This document shows positions 36,401 to 48,038 of a DNA stretch of 64,000 nt, one piece after another (positions within the stretch are counted from its first letter, which is position 1; each line of letters starts with the position of its first letter). The translations under genes and the position numbers were made by a program. Source of the DNA: Allium sativum (Eukaryota; Streptophyta; Magnoliopsida; Asparagales; Amaryllidaceae); contig CM060922.1 in NCBI GenBank assembly GCA_030737875.1, positions 302,303,456 through 302,367,455 on the forward strand, read 5' to 3'. The notes under the pieces are model-generated. The model ran no database searches and was not told the DNA's origin. It saw only the letters and a program-made list of their open reading frames with translations.

Positions 36401-39335
36401 TGTAACAACCCGTATTTTTGAATAACATGTTATAATGTAAATCAAGGCAGAATTAAATTGTAAAATCTGAATCAAGGGAAACGGGCTGTGCCATTGTGTT
36501 CGTCTCGGAAAAATACGCGAAATAGAGTCCGAGTTTTCGAAAAACGGAGTCCGTTTGACCAAGTTATGGCCCAATGAAGTTTTCAGAAAATTCCAAGCCC
36601 GAAAACAGTTCAAATTCGAATTCATATTCAAATTGCAACCAAGGCAGAATGGGCGGGAATTTTTCCCACCCCAGGCAGGGTCGACACAGGGGTCGACACC
36701 AGTGTCGACCCCCCCCCCCCCCAATAGGTCGACACCCATGTCGACCCAGGGGTCGACACCCATGTCGACCCAGGGGTCGACCCCCCCTGTCGGACCAATT
36801 TTGCTGGTGCACCATTTTGACAGGTTGGGTCTTGTTCTGGAAGTTTCTGACGGGATTTGACAGACCTGATGTGTTTTAGGGTTAATCCTATGGTCTAAAC
36901 TAACCTAATAACCTATAAAAAGACCCCTAGACCTAGTCTAAACCCTCATTAATCATTCCTACAACTAAATGCTGCCCAAATGTTCACTAATCATGGCCTC
37001 CACCTTCTTCATGAGAGCATGAGTGTCTCAAATCAATCTATGTCATAAAGGAGACATCTTTCTTAAGTAAAAGAGCCATCTTTCTTTGTCTTTGGGTTTA
37101 TTCCTTCTTGTTCTCAAGTCTTGAAGTGGAGTTTATCGTCTTTGGTTGCGGATTTGCTAGTGTGGCTTCGTCTCAATCTTATTTTATATTAATTCTAGTC
37201 TTCATAGCATTGTAAGCCCTATACTACTCTTAGATTCTAACTATGAAGTTAAATATGACATGTTGCAAGTTTGAGTTTGGGCCTAAGTATGATTTGTGCT
37301 TTGATCCTATCATGTTATGCATAGATTTACCCTATGCAAGTTTGTAAAGCTATCACCTTGACTATGTGCATAGAAAGCTATGACCTTTGATTTGAAATGT
37401 TGCATTATGCAACATGAGAACCCTCATAACCTTTATGGTAACTTGCATATAATGTTATATGCAAACTTCTAGCGACCATCCTATGTCATTTATGATCATG
37501 TTTCACCTATTTGCTTAAGTTGGTATTATGCATGTTTTGAGGCCCATGATGTAATATGGAAGCTTATGAACATATTTATGCCTCATATGCCACCATGTTT
37601 AACTTGTGGCCAACCTTATTACCTTATGCCCTTTTTGTCATGTTTTGCTAAGTTCCCTCTTTTGATCTATGTTATGTTATGCGAAGCGTACATGCGAGGG
37701 GAATGCGTTGGGTTTGGGTAGTATTAATGACATGAAAACATGGTTTTAAAATATGACATGAACATTGACTTGTGATTATGTTTATAAACATGAATTTGGA
37801 CATGACTTCTAGAAAACATGAGAGTGGCCAACTCGAGGTTGGGTTGAGTTTGTAGCATAAATCTACCCGGAACCGACCGGCTTAACTAGTGGCTACAAAC
37901 AATAGGACCCAATGTGAGTAGTTGGTCATGTTGTGCTTAAACCCGAGGTTAGACTAGGTTGTGGTGTAAAGCTACCCGGACCCGCCCGGCTTAACTAGTA
38001 ACCACAACAAGGTCTAATGTGAGAGGTTGGGTGCATTAAATTAATTAATGCCACATGATAGGGTTAAGTCATGGATTACTTGAATACTTAACCAATTAAA
38101 CACGATGGATTGGTAGGGTTAAGTCATGGACTACTTGAATATACTTAACCAATTAAACACGATAGATTGGTAGGGTTAAGTCATGAACTACTTGAATATA
38201 CTTAACCAATTAAACCCGATGTATTGATAAGGTTAAGTCATGAACTGCTTGAATACACTTAACTAACTCAATACATGGTTAGGATAGGGTTAACCACACT
38301 TAACCCGCTTGAAACCCTAGTTACGTAGTCCTTTTCAGCAGTAACCAACTTCGAAGTATCATGGGTACCCTGGACTAGGCTAGGGTGGGGCACGATTACT
38401 GGACTGATTGTAAGAGACCAAAAGAGACGGCTGAAAGGGTGCACCGGTTGTTCAGGCGGACCATGGTCGTGCACATTAAGTCCGGAGTTGAACATGGGCA
38501 CCAGTAGGTTTAGACTGTGCGTGTTTGAATTGTGTCTGTGGTTTACACCTTAGGGCTGGATACACCCTGGGGTGGACCTAGCACAGTTAACTACATTCCA
38601 CGATTAAGCCGTATGACACCGATACACGACGAGTTAGGCTTATAGGGAGCCGATCGACTAGACCGAGTAGTTGGACCTCGATTTAGGTCATCTCATGACG
38701 TGGGCCAGCTTTGGGCCAAGGGATCATTTCTTGATTATACTTGACATGAATGGCGATACTAGTACACACCTGGTGCAACTTAACCTTGTATATGCGATGC
38801 CACACTTGATCTATCTTGTTAACTTTTCACCATGCCAGTTATCACCCCATGTCTCATCCCTGTTTACATGTTCAGTTAACTTTATTTAGTTTTTATACTA
38901 ATAGTAGATAGGACTTACCAGTCTTTTGACTGACCCGTTTTCTTTCGCCTCTTTTCTTCCGTTTCCCCCCTAACGTTTACAGGGTGGAAACACTGGTACT
39001 TAGCTTGGATCTTTAGCTGCTTTTCTGGATAGCTCATGTACGGTTTGGACTTGAGCACGCTATGGCTTTATTCTACCTTGGGGATAGTTACTTTATGTTT
39101 CTTTTTCAGTTTTCATTTTATGTTCTAGACTTTGTTTTACGGGAAAGTAATGACCAAGTACTTTGATGTAACTTGACTATGGTTTTGAAATGTTAGTTTT
39201 ATCTGTTGCTTTATTTACTCTGTTTTTACTTATATGTTCTGTCTTGTGATATCTGCATGCATGTTTACCTCGTTTAACGCCCCTCCAAAGCTAGTGTCCT
39301 TGCAAGAGTGGCATTAGCGGAGGTGGGGTGTTACA
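36401..39335 (+). repeat. 3' LTR of element E
   Basis: As the 5' LTR, plus one extra 26-base GTCGACC unit near 36735-36780. It contains hairpin modules at 37833-38028 and an acceptor-like tract near 38974, where the CAG of the 5' copy has changed (CCCTAACG). Confidence 0.95.
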
Positions 39336-40997
39336 TTCAAGCAACTTATATACATGTGTGTTTACATATAAATAAGTATAACCCTGTTTTATTACAAGTA
39401 ATATACTAGTTTATATTATCCAATATAATATGGCAGCAGGGTTTTAACTTTTGAAAATTGCTTATTAAAACAAATATTTCTTCAAATATCAATTAATCAA
39501 CCCAGAATACAGATTCAAAATCATGCATCTTGTAACATATATTATGTATATATATCATATATTATCTAATAATTAGGATCCACATTTTATTAGTTTTCAT
39601 AAAACTAAATGCAGTATCTCAATTAAACTTAAGAGATTAATATGTCAGATTAATCTCTTCAATTTGATTCATATCAAAAGATCCTTAAACATTGTGAGGA
39701 TGATATTGAACCAGTTTCAAAACTGGAGTAGATTCATATATATATATATATAATGATTTTCAATATAGCAGTCAATTACATTGAGTCATAACATGAATGA
39801 ATTCATACAAGCCCAAAATTATGTATTCAGAACATAGTGGGTTAGTGAAAACACTATGTTTAAACATAGTTAACATCTTGTATTATTACGATTCTAACTC
39901 AAAATTTCAACAAATATTAAATCTCATTTATGGTAAAATAATCATATATTCACTGTATCAAATACAGATTTAACAATATCAAAACATTTTCATTTGTGAG
40001 ATGATCTTACCATAAATGATTATATCTGAATTTCAATATAGCTATTAATCATTTGACAACATATTTCATCATGATCCAAAAGATCAAATCTTAAGGAATT
40101 TAACACATGATAAATCAGATTTAAAAGGTTTTACATAATCTACAGTCAATGTAACATAAAATATATGCATATGTATATCACATACATAGACCCATCCATA
40201 AGATCAGGGTCTCATAGCTTTGACTATTGCCAAGAATATAAGTCATACTTATATTAACTAAACAGGTTATTCTTGCCAGAGATTTTTAAATATATATACA
40301 TGTAGTATGTATGTATGTATACATGCAGATCCATGCACAAAACAAATCAGAAAATTTGTTTTAACAAACTTTCATTTATGTATATGATTTCAAAAGAAAA
40401 TCAAAATTAATTTGAAATCAACCTTTCAGATTTTCCAATCAAAATTTTGAACACTAGAAAGAAAAATTATTAGAGTCTGATCAATATATAAACTTCCCAA
40501 TCAAACATTTTGATTATTGGATTAGGATTGTTAATTGCAGATAATAAAATACCAGTTCAGATCAAATCTATATATAAAAAGATCAATTTTGTTTGTTGTC
40601 AATCAAACAAATTTGATTTTATTTTTAGGTATAATGAACAAATCTGAAATTTGTCTAAACAGATTTCCATATGACCAATTTCATTAAATCAAAACCATCT
40701 AATTGATTCTTTTAATCAGTGGACTAATTTTAATCATAATAAGAAACTGCGTGATAAATTCAATCTATACATACTTATTAATCAAACAATTTTGATAACA
40801 AGTTCTTCTCTGTTTATTCATAAGACAGATCAATATTCTGTTATGGATCAAATCCATGTTTCAAGATTTAGCAGTTTAACTTAATAAAATTCAAATACAA
40901 TTAATATCAGATGTTAATTTGTATTTGAATAAAACATTTTGTTTCAGAAACATAATCCTATATAAGAATCCTAAAAGGGGAAACTCATAAATTTGTC

Positions 40998-41033
<36 letters not shown>

Positions 41034-41448
41034 TTCAATAAATCAAAACTAATTGAAAAACAACTTATTTGTCTACCAATCAGTAATACAAATCTTAATT
41101 AGGATTATAAAAGCAAAATAAAATCTGATTTCAATTACTTATCCGTCAAACAATTTGATAATAAATTTGATGATTTCAATTGATATAAACAAATTTATAC
41201 TTTGTTTAGATCCAAATCCAATTCCTGATTTAAAATTGAGTAATATTCAACATATAAAATCAATATCTGATATTGATTCATTTTAGTTAAATTACCTTTC
41301 TATCAGTAATCAATTTATTCTACAGTCCATACAGTTCAAATAAGAATCAAAACCCTTGAATTAAAATCAAATTCCTATTGCTCTGTAATGAATCACGTAT
41401 TCATAAATTAAAAACACAGTTCAATATATTATATCTTGCAAGCCCATG
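39336..41448 (-). other. AT-rich degenerate interior of D, proximal part
   Basis: About 2.1 kb between E and the D primer site. Very AT-rich, with an (AT)n run at 41001-41030. The D leader and gag should lie here; no gag motif was recognised. Confidence 0.6.
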
Positions 41449-41460
41449 GCTCCGATAACA
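41449..41460 (-). other. Primer-binding site of element D
   Basis: Minus-strand TGTTATCGGAGC followed by CATGGG, two changes from the usual TGGTATCAGAGC of tRNA-Met primer sites. Confidence 0.75.
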
Positions 41461-41461
41461 T

Positions 41462-42916
41462 TGAAGGGAATTCACAATCGAATTAATGACCAAAATTATG
41501 TCTTAACAGATTAAAAACATAGATATATTTCAAGAATAATAATTGAAACTAATTAAAATTATGATTCATACCTGCTGTGTCGAATTCACGAAGAGATCTA
41601 ATGGATCTCGAGATAAAACCAGATCGGAGCTTCAAATCGGAAGCGTGACAAATCGCCGCACTCTCTACTGGTATCCACACAAACATTGTCTTCGATCGGA
41701 TCGAAGTGGAGAGGAAGTAAGCAGTGCTAGCCGCCATTCCCAGTTTTAATCTAGGGTTTTGGTATTTCTAAAAGGTCGGCAGCAAATAAAATGAATACCC
41801 GTGTATTTATATAAAAGAGGTAGACCCTTTTAACTAAACACATGTATTTATTAAACAAGGAACATTTCCTTTTACCATTTCAACCGAAAAAATATCAACG
41901 ATTGATATTTAATTTATGTTACCCAAAATCAAAAACTGTCTTCCCCTTGCAATGTTCTAAGCGTGTGACCCTATAGGTTATTACAACGTTGGCAATAATT
42001 CAAACATTATTTAAATCATAAACAGTGAGCGGTATCTAGCAATACATCGCTGTTACCCAAGTTATAATAAGATCAATGATTCGATTCTACCTTTTCTGTG
42101 ACAAGTGTCTCAATGCAATATAATCCCTTTAACCAATACATATCCAGGATTAAACTAGAGGCATGGATCGTATCATCCTCGTTATAATTTAATCCGTTTT
42201 CTTGATTGATGAGTAGACTGTTTAAAACAAATCAGTATTTGAGCACGGCCATGCATTTCACAGTCTCACTCAATCAAGTAGCCCATGGATATCACTACGA
42301 ATATATCGTAGGGTTAAATTCCATATAGATCATTCATAATTTTTCATTCGACTCGAGATGTATCCAATAATCACCGTTATCGTTACTCTGTTACGAGATA
42401 ACTTTAGATGATATCAAAGCACAAATATCCTCGAATAAAATTATAATGATTTCAGGTCTGAGGACCATTACATCACTGTCACTATGAGATTAACTTATGA
42501 TACTGTTAATTATATTCCATGGAGTTATCTCACGGCGGGTCAGCCCAATACGCCATTCTCTAATACGTATTTATAACTTGACTTTAATATCACGTATATT
42601 AATGATTAATGAGATGTGATCATCAGTCAATCAATATACTAGTCTCAACGCTTTATTGTTGTCCTATATTAACAATAAAACTTGACTAGGGGCATTTAAG
42701 AATTATAATACTTATTACATTATATAATCTCAAGTTCAGTCTTACTCGAACTATATAATTCCGTATAATTATTCTAAGGACTTCTATTATATTATTATTT
42801 ATATTACGCAGTAAATACAATATAATAGAATAATATTTTATTCCAAATAAAATAATAACATCAACAGTGTTATCAATCTCATCAAATGAATTGCCTCTAG
42901 GGCACAAACTCTAACA
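41462..42916 (-). repeat. 5' LTR of element D
   Basis: Same 1455-base length as the 3' LTR, with about 27 substitutions seen by eye and no length change. Followed by the TAAAC target duplication (42917-42921). Confidence 0.92.
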
Positions 42917-44079
42917 TAAACTTGCATAACTTATGTACTGCTATAGATTCAAAAATAAAGGTGTGAACTTGCATATGGATCTAAACATAAAGATGTAAAC
43001 TTGCATATAGATCTAAACATAAAGATGTAAACTTGCATATAGATCTAAACATAAAGATGTAAACTTGCATTTGGGTCTAAACATAAAGATGTAAACTTGC
43101 ATATGGATCTAGATATAAAGGTTAATATCACATAAACTCACATATATTTTAACAACCCAAACTTGCATGAGATTCATACATGAATATATGATCCAATCAT
43201 CACAAACTTGCATAAGATATATGATTCAACTTGCATAAGATTCACATAAGAACTACCATATGATCCAACTTGCATAAGACTAACATATGATTCAACACCA
43301 CAAACATACATATAATTTACATCACATGATTCAAAATCATATTCTCATAATTCCAATTATATCTTATCATAATTTAATTAATTAATTAATTTGTGAAAAC
43401 TATCATACTCACAATTAAAAAGAATAGTATTGTCTTTCTGGGATCTGTATTCTGAAACTAATTTGCTCGCCTTTGATGTAGACTAATCGTTATTTAGATT
43501 TGATTTTATTTTGATTCAAGCTTCTATCTTGCTTTAGGGTTGAAAGTGTATGGTGGCTACTCTAGGTTCTCCATTGATGGCATGGCGGCTCTTGTTATGA
43601 ATTAATGTGATTAGGGTTAGGGGTTTAGGAGTGTTTTTATAGAAGTTTAATTTAATAAGAGCCGTCGGATTAACCTAGGGATAACCAGAACCATCAGGAC
43701 CACTCAGATGCCACATCAGCCCTTAGGGCGAATCGGGCCACGGGTTGACAGCCAAACACCCTGGATCGACCCCTAGTCGACCCAGCAGGGCTTGGATCGA
43801 CTCCAAAAATGGTGCGGTTCGGCTATTCCCCCTCCCGATTCGCTGTTTTGAACTTTTTTTTGAATATATATATATATATATTTCTCTCATATGCATACAA
43901 ACTTCAAGGCTTAATAACTTCTTCATAAGTTATCCGTTTTATGCAAAGCAAATGTCTATCTTGACCCAAAATTTTGAGACGAACATAATAGTTAACCCCA
44001 TTTCACTTAATTCTTCTTCTAAAAATTAAGTATTCTTTAATTTGTGAATTTTAATGTTATAAAGTTACAGGGTGTTACG
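42917..44079 (-). repeat. 5' LTR of element B, distal piece
   Basis: Matches 15862-17046 of the other LTR. It holds the 30-base repeats, the TATA box (43634-43641, minus) and the GTCGAC-type cluster (43763-43801). The donor-like AAAGGTGAGC of the other LTR reads AAAGGCGAGC here (about 43466-43475, minus). The last base is changed from A to G. Confidence 0.92.
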
Positions 44080-45258
44080 CACAGTATTTTACTCCGTTTG
44101 TCAGTTTCTTTATACGACATTTATTTGCAATTTATAACCTTTGTCACACTTTGTAAATTATCGTTTTATTTATAAGTCTTTGCAATTCTATACTTATGTG
44201 AATTAAAAATATGTTTGAATGCAAATTTCAAATGTTAAGCACCATTACTTGTATGAATATAACAAGATAAAATATGCAAATAAGATTTCCAACTTATATT
44301 GTCCATTTTCTCCTTCAGAAAATATCATTGATTATATTTGGAGAATAATTCCGAAATCGTTTACTTCGTTAATTTGAATTAAACCTATTCAAACATATTA
44401 TAAGTTGAATAAAAATTGGAAGGGCGATAATCCAAATGTTGAAAGTTTTTAGAAATCAAAATTAACGACTGTTTAACTAAAGAGGCCAACCGATGTTGTA
44501 TACTGGACCAGTAAATCTATTTTATTTCTCTATGGATGATGGTTGTTTATTCTGATAGTTAAAACATCGACTATCAAAATCTGACCAATTTGATTGTTGG
44601 TATGAAAAGATCGTGATCGAATTTATATTCGAAAACCATTCCGACCAAAAAATACGTAATGTTGAAGATGCTAGTGAAGATGGAGAAATTGAAGACCGTG
44701 GATCTTCATAAGCGGAAGGATTACTTGTCGAATATTCTTTGGATTGCAACCAGAGGTTGTCTGACGTGATTCGGTCGTGAGTGGGATTTTGCGGGTCGCA
44801 AGGACTACTCGCTACTGATCCTTTGGATGCGGTAGGAGAGTGCCTTCGGTTCATCATGTTCCTGGATGACTTGTATGGACGAGTGCCTGACAGAGTATTT
44901 CCAGATAGTCACATACATTGATTTCTTCAAATGTGCCCATTGTATTTTTGAGGTCGTCAATTAGTGATTAAACGGATCTGACGATGTGGCATTCAAAGTG
45001 AATGGCGGTTAGATGATCAAAAGATAGTAGAACCGCAAGCCTCGTCAACCGGCAAATGAACAAAATTGGCTATGTGGGTCGCTCCCATTAGGGTGTATAA
45101 TCACCTATCTAGAGAAATTTCATTTCCTTCTTTAATCTATATCGATGCTGGCCCTTTCGGGAAACTGTGGTTTGAGCCCAACTGTTGGTGATATACATTC
45201 GATACACTCAAGCGAAATGAGTAGTCGGTCATGTGTGGCCGGGTTGCAAGACATTCTT
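44080..45258 (+). repeat. F 5' LTR, piece 3
   Basis: Begins with the CACAG target duplication and matches the F 3' LTR from 61411 to 62601. It ends with TTCTT (45254-45258), the target duplicated by C. Confidence 0.92.
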
Positions 45259-45642
45259 TGTAACGACCCGCGTTCTACGCATCATAGAATCGTAGAATAT
45301 TTATTTCTGTCACATACGAAGTCGTATGGTCATGTAACTTTGGGGGACAACTATTGGGGTCATTTCCCATGTTCATGATTTTTCCCGATTTTTAAATGAC
45401 CATTTTACCCCTAGTTATCACTGTTTTGGCCATTACTTTTGACCGGAAAGGAATTTTGACCTGAAACCACTTCCATTGGCTTCGGATGATGGTTTCTCTT
45501 TCCGTAGAGTGGTCACATTAGCCAAACGGACTTACCGTTTGGGAGATATGGCTGAAACAAATTTCAGACGGTGAAAAACAGCTTAATTGGGCTTAACCGG
45601 GTGATTAGCAGCTAGGCCCAAGGGGAATTTCGGGTTTAGGGG

Positions 45643-45666
45643 TATATAGGTGCTGATTAGGGTTAG
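45643..45666 (+). promoter_or_regulatory. TATA box and telo-box-like leader in the LTR of C
   Basis: GGTATATAGG followed by GATTAGGGTTAG, and AGCCGCC about 30 bases later. The same block is at 52953-52976 in the 3' LTR. Confidence 0.55.
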
Positions 45667-45901
45667 AAAACATTTCTTTAGACAATTTCCAGCCGCCACT
45701 TTCATTCCTCTTAACCTAGTAATGGCCTCCACTCTTTAAATCTCTCCAAAAACACCCAAAATCACTTCCTAATCAAGGATTAAGGCTTAGAGGCATCAAA
45801 TCAAGGAGGATTAGCACAAGGACCAAGGTAGAGCTGCTGTTATATATTGGAATTCTTGCAAATCAGAGGTTCACTTCAGGTCTGAAAGTTTTATTGTGGC
45901 A

Positions 45902-47273
45902 AAGGTGAGTGATTTGCATAGTTTTTGCACTAATTACGGTAATTAAGGGTAATTAGTGAAGATTAGCGAATTTATACACTAATAAATTCTGGAAAAATGT
46001 TTAGAAATTCGAAAATAATATTTTATGCCTTTGTTAGAAATTTGGTGCGATTTGATTAAGTTTTGTTAACCCTATGATCGGTTTTATTTAAACATGCTTA
46101 AGGGGAAATAAGGAGCTTTGGCCACTCTTGATCCATTTTTATTCATTTGAGTGATTGTTTGCTGTTGTGGTTGCTATTACATGTTGCTATGACTCTATGG
46201 TGTGTTTTGTGATTGCTTAGAAGTGTTAGTTTGGTCGAAAACGCCGTCGAGTGGCGAGAAACTGTCGCTGGAACGAAGTGCAGGAATTTATCCAGATCGG
46301 ATCGCCCCATGCCCACGAACCGACCCGCCTTCTCGAACTGCGCCACATGCCAGAGCTCGGAGCCACGAAGGGAAGACCACGACCCGATCCGATGGCGCGA
46401 CCCGATCCGCCGATGGCTAAAGATCCCGATCCGATGATCCGATCCGATCCGTCTCTCGTGAGAATGAGCTACTCCGACCCGAACCGATCCACTTAAGAAG
46501 CTGACGATCCGAACTGATGTTCCTCCACGTCTGAAGGGAAGCGCCACGATCCATAAGGGTAGCTCGACCCGAACCAGTGTGTTGCCACGAACTGATAAGC
46601 CCGAACCGACCCGACAAGGCGCCACGAGCTGACGAGGTGCGATCCATATGGTGCGACACGACCCGACCCGAGCGTGAAGGATGATCCGAACCGATCCGAG
46701 GTTGATGGTTAAGAGCGGGTGACTGCGAACCGAACCAGGAAGTTACGAACAGAATGAAGACCGATCCGGATAAAGACGATGATCAAAACCCGAGATGCAA
46801 AGGAAGTCCAAATGAGAAGTTAGAGCTCAAGATTCGGATGGGAATCAACGAGTTCGCTTTATGATTGGGCTTTGCTGTGGGACGCGTGCCAAGGAGTTAT
46901 CGACGTCTATAGCTTTGAACCACTATGGTAGGAGGTACGAAGGCGGATTCAGGGCCATTATGGCATCGGTAGAACCAAGGGCTATGACCAATGAAGTGAG
47001 TCATTGAAATGTTTGGTCATGACTCCAAGTGTTTGGCTTGGTCACAGCGGGGTTTCTACAAGTCGGGATTCGTCGTTACCTCATTTTGTCTAGTGTTCCA
47101 AAGTGGTAGATATCGTATACTTTACGCACTGAGTGAGAGATGTGAGGATGGTTGCTATGGATGATTTTTTTGCTATCATTGTGACACGCACTCCCCACCC
47201 CCGTATTCTTACACTATTTATTATGGCACCTTGGAGTATTGTACGGTATGTGGTACTAACTCTTTGGTTGCAG
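45902..47273 (+). other. Possible intron inside the 5' LTR of C
   Basis: Donor AAAG|GTGAGT, branch-point-like TACTAAC at 47254-47260, and acceptor TTGCAG ending at 47273, 13 bases after the branch motif. Together they would define a 1.37-kb intron in the leader. No transcript evidence is available. Confidence 0.4.
46380..46500 (+). repeat. CCGATCC-rich degenerate repeat in the LTR of C
   Basis: Many spaced copies of GATCCGA/GACCCGA, continuing more loosely to about 46780. The 3' LTR copy is at 53691-53811. Confidence 0.8.
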
Positions 47274-47836
47274 GTCCAGGTTCAGGTATGGTTTAGTATA
47301 CCTGTTATTATTCTGTTTAGATGCTTATCGCTCATACCAGGCTTTATGTCTGACCCAGAGTTTTATGTCTCTTCTTATTACTCTGGGTGCTCACACGAGC
47401 AGACTAGAGACAGGTTAGCTGGTGATGCACGGGTAGCTGATCCGGAGACGAGCAGGAGGCTTCCACGTAATATATATAGTATTCTCCCTATGTTGTTGAA
47501 GATCACTGCTTGGGCATTGGTGGTGTATCTTCTATTTTGGCTTTCTTTTGTTTAGAGACAGTAAATTTGAAAAATTGTAATAAGCTGTATTTGAATTGCC
47601 GCTGCTCTGATGATGGATGTTGATTTTAGTTATCAGCTTATGCACTGTCTCACCTGTTTTATGTCAAGTATGTTATTATTATATTTTATTCCATGTGCTG
47701 TGAGACAATCTACAGGTCCCTTGATTAGTTCATTCTCTTCTTTCTTTTCTTCTGACGACCGTTCTGTGCTAGCTGGGCATGTGTACAGCGCACTCTCGGA
47801 GGAAATGCAGGCTGGTGCGGGGCGGGCCGTCACACT

Positions 47837-47848
47837 TGGTATCAGAGC
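47837..47848 (+). other. Primer-binding site of element C
   Basis: TGGTATCAGAGC two bases after the LTR end. Confidence 0.92.
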
Positions 47849-47902
47849 TCTAGGTTGCGTAGTTAACCTAGGGAAGTTATCAGGGAGAGATAATATACGT
47901 AT

Positions 47903-47924
47903 ACGAGAGAGCGTATTTGTGATT
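47903..47924 (+). promoter_or_regulatory. Shared leader motif (C copy)
   Basis: ACGAGAGAGCGTATTTGTGA lies 66 bases after the start of the primer site, matching the F and G copies. Confidence 0.6.
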
Positions 47925-48038
47925 ACTTTGGTTTTCAAAAGCTATATATATATATATACTATTAGTAGTATAAGGATGAAGTCGTACTGCACTAGCACCA
48001 CTATGGAGTCGTTAATCATTTTTTTTTTCAGATTGACA

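Larger units (their letters stand above)
29621..39335 (+). mobile_element. Element E: Ty3/gypsy chromovirus-like element with a deleted pol
   Basis: LTRs 29621-32529 (2909 bases) and 36401-39335 (2935 bases) run from TGTAACAACCCG to GTGGGGTGTTACA. TTCAA flanks both ends (29616-29620 and 39336-39340). The 26-base length difference is explained by an extra GTCGACC-containing unit in the 3' LTR. The interior has a gag-protease frame and an integrase tail but no reverse transcriptase or RNase H. By eye the LTRs differ at roughly 60 positions (about 2 percent). It is the innermost element of the chain F > B > D > E. Confidence 0.95.
24080..42916 (-). mobile_element. Element D: degenerate Ty1/copia element carrying nested E
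   Basis: The orientation is minus. LTRs of 1455 bases each (24080-25534 and 41462-42916) begin TGTTAGAGTTTGTGCCC and end GAATTCCCTTCA on the minus strand. TAAAC flanks both ends (24075-24079 and 42917-42921). The primer site is next to 41462 and the polypurine tract next to 25534. About 27 differences between the LTRs were counted by eye (near 2 percent). Coding remains are copia integrase and RNase H pieces; element E interrupts the interior at 29620. Without E the element is about 9.1 kb. Confidence 0.93.
13989..44079 (-). mobile_element. Element B: Ty3/gypsy chromovirus-like element carrying nested D and E
   Basis: The orientation is minus. The 3' LTR is 13989-17046, the internal region 17047-22182, and the 5' LTR 22183-24079 plus 42922-44079, split by element D. 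CACAG flanks both ends (13984-13988 and 44080-44084). The LTR edge beside the right flank reads CG instead of CA on the plus strand, a probable point change at 44079. LTR lengths agree (3058 and 3055 bases once D is removed). LTR divergence by eye is about 4 percent. All gypsy domains are traceable in the order gag, protease, reverse transcriptase, RNase H, integrase, chromodomain-like tail, but none is intact. Confidence 0.93.
45259..47834 (+). repeat. 5' LTR of element C
   Basis: Contains a TATATA box (45643-45648), a reversed telo-box (AGGGTTAG, about 45659), donor-like AAAG|GTGAGT (45902-45910), a CCGATCC-rich stretch (46380-46500) and a TACTAAC branch-point-like motif followed by TTGCAG|GT (47254-47275). 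The 160-codon antisense frame at 46143-46625 and the 140-codon frame at 47133-47555 also occur in the other LTR but look like no known protein. Confidence 0.96.

Noticed and set aside
46143..46625. 160-codon antisense open frame in the C LTR (copy at 53454-53936)
   Set aside because: It lies in the CCGATCC-rich stretch, overlaps other long frames in the same place, and has Arg/Gly/Ser-rich repetitive content without a known domain. Conservation is explained by the LTR pair being young.
47133..47555. 140-codon open frame in the C LTR with hydrophobic stretches (copy at 54444-54935)
   Set aside because: No domain, no start context, it crosses the acceptor-like site, and its end differs between the two LTRs because of a one-base indel.
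47610..48038. Upstream extension of the C Gag frame
   Set aside because: It crosses the LTR end and primer-binding site; homologous Gag proteins start near MSRYVRG.
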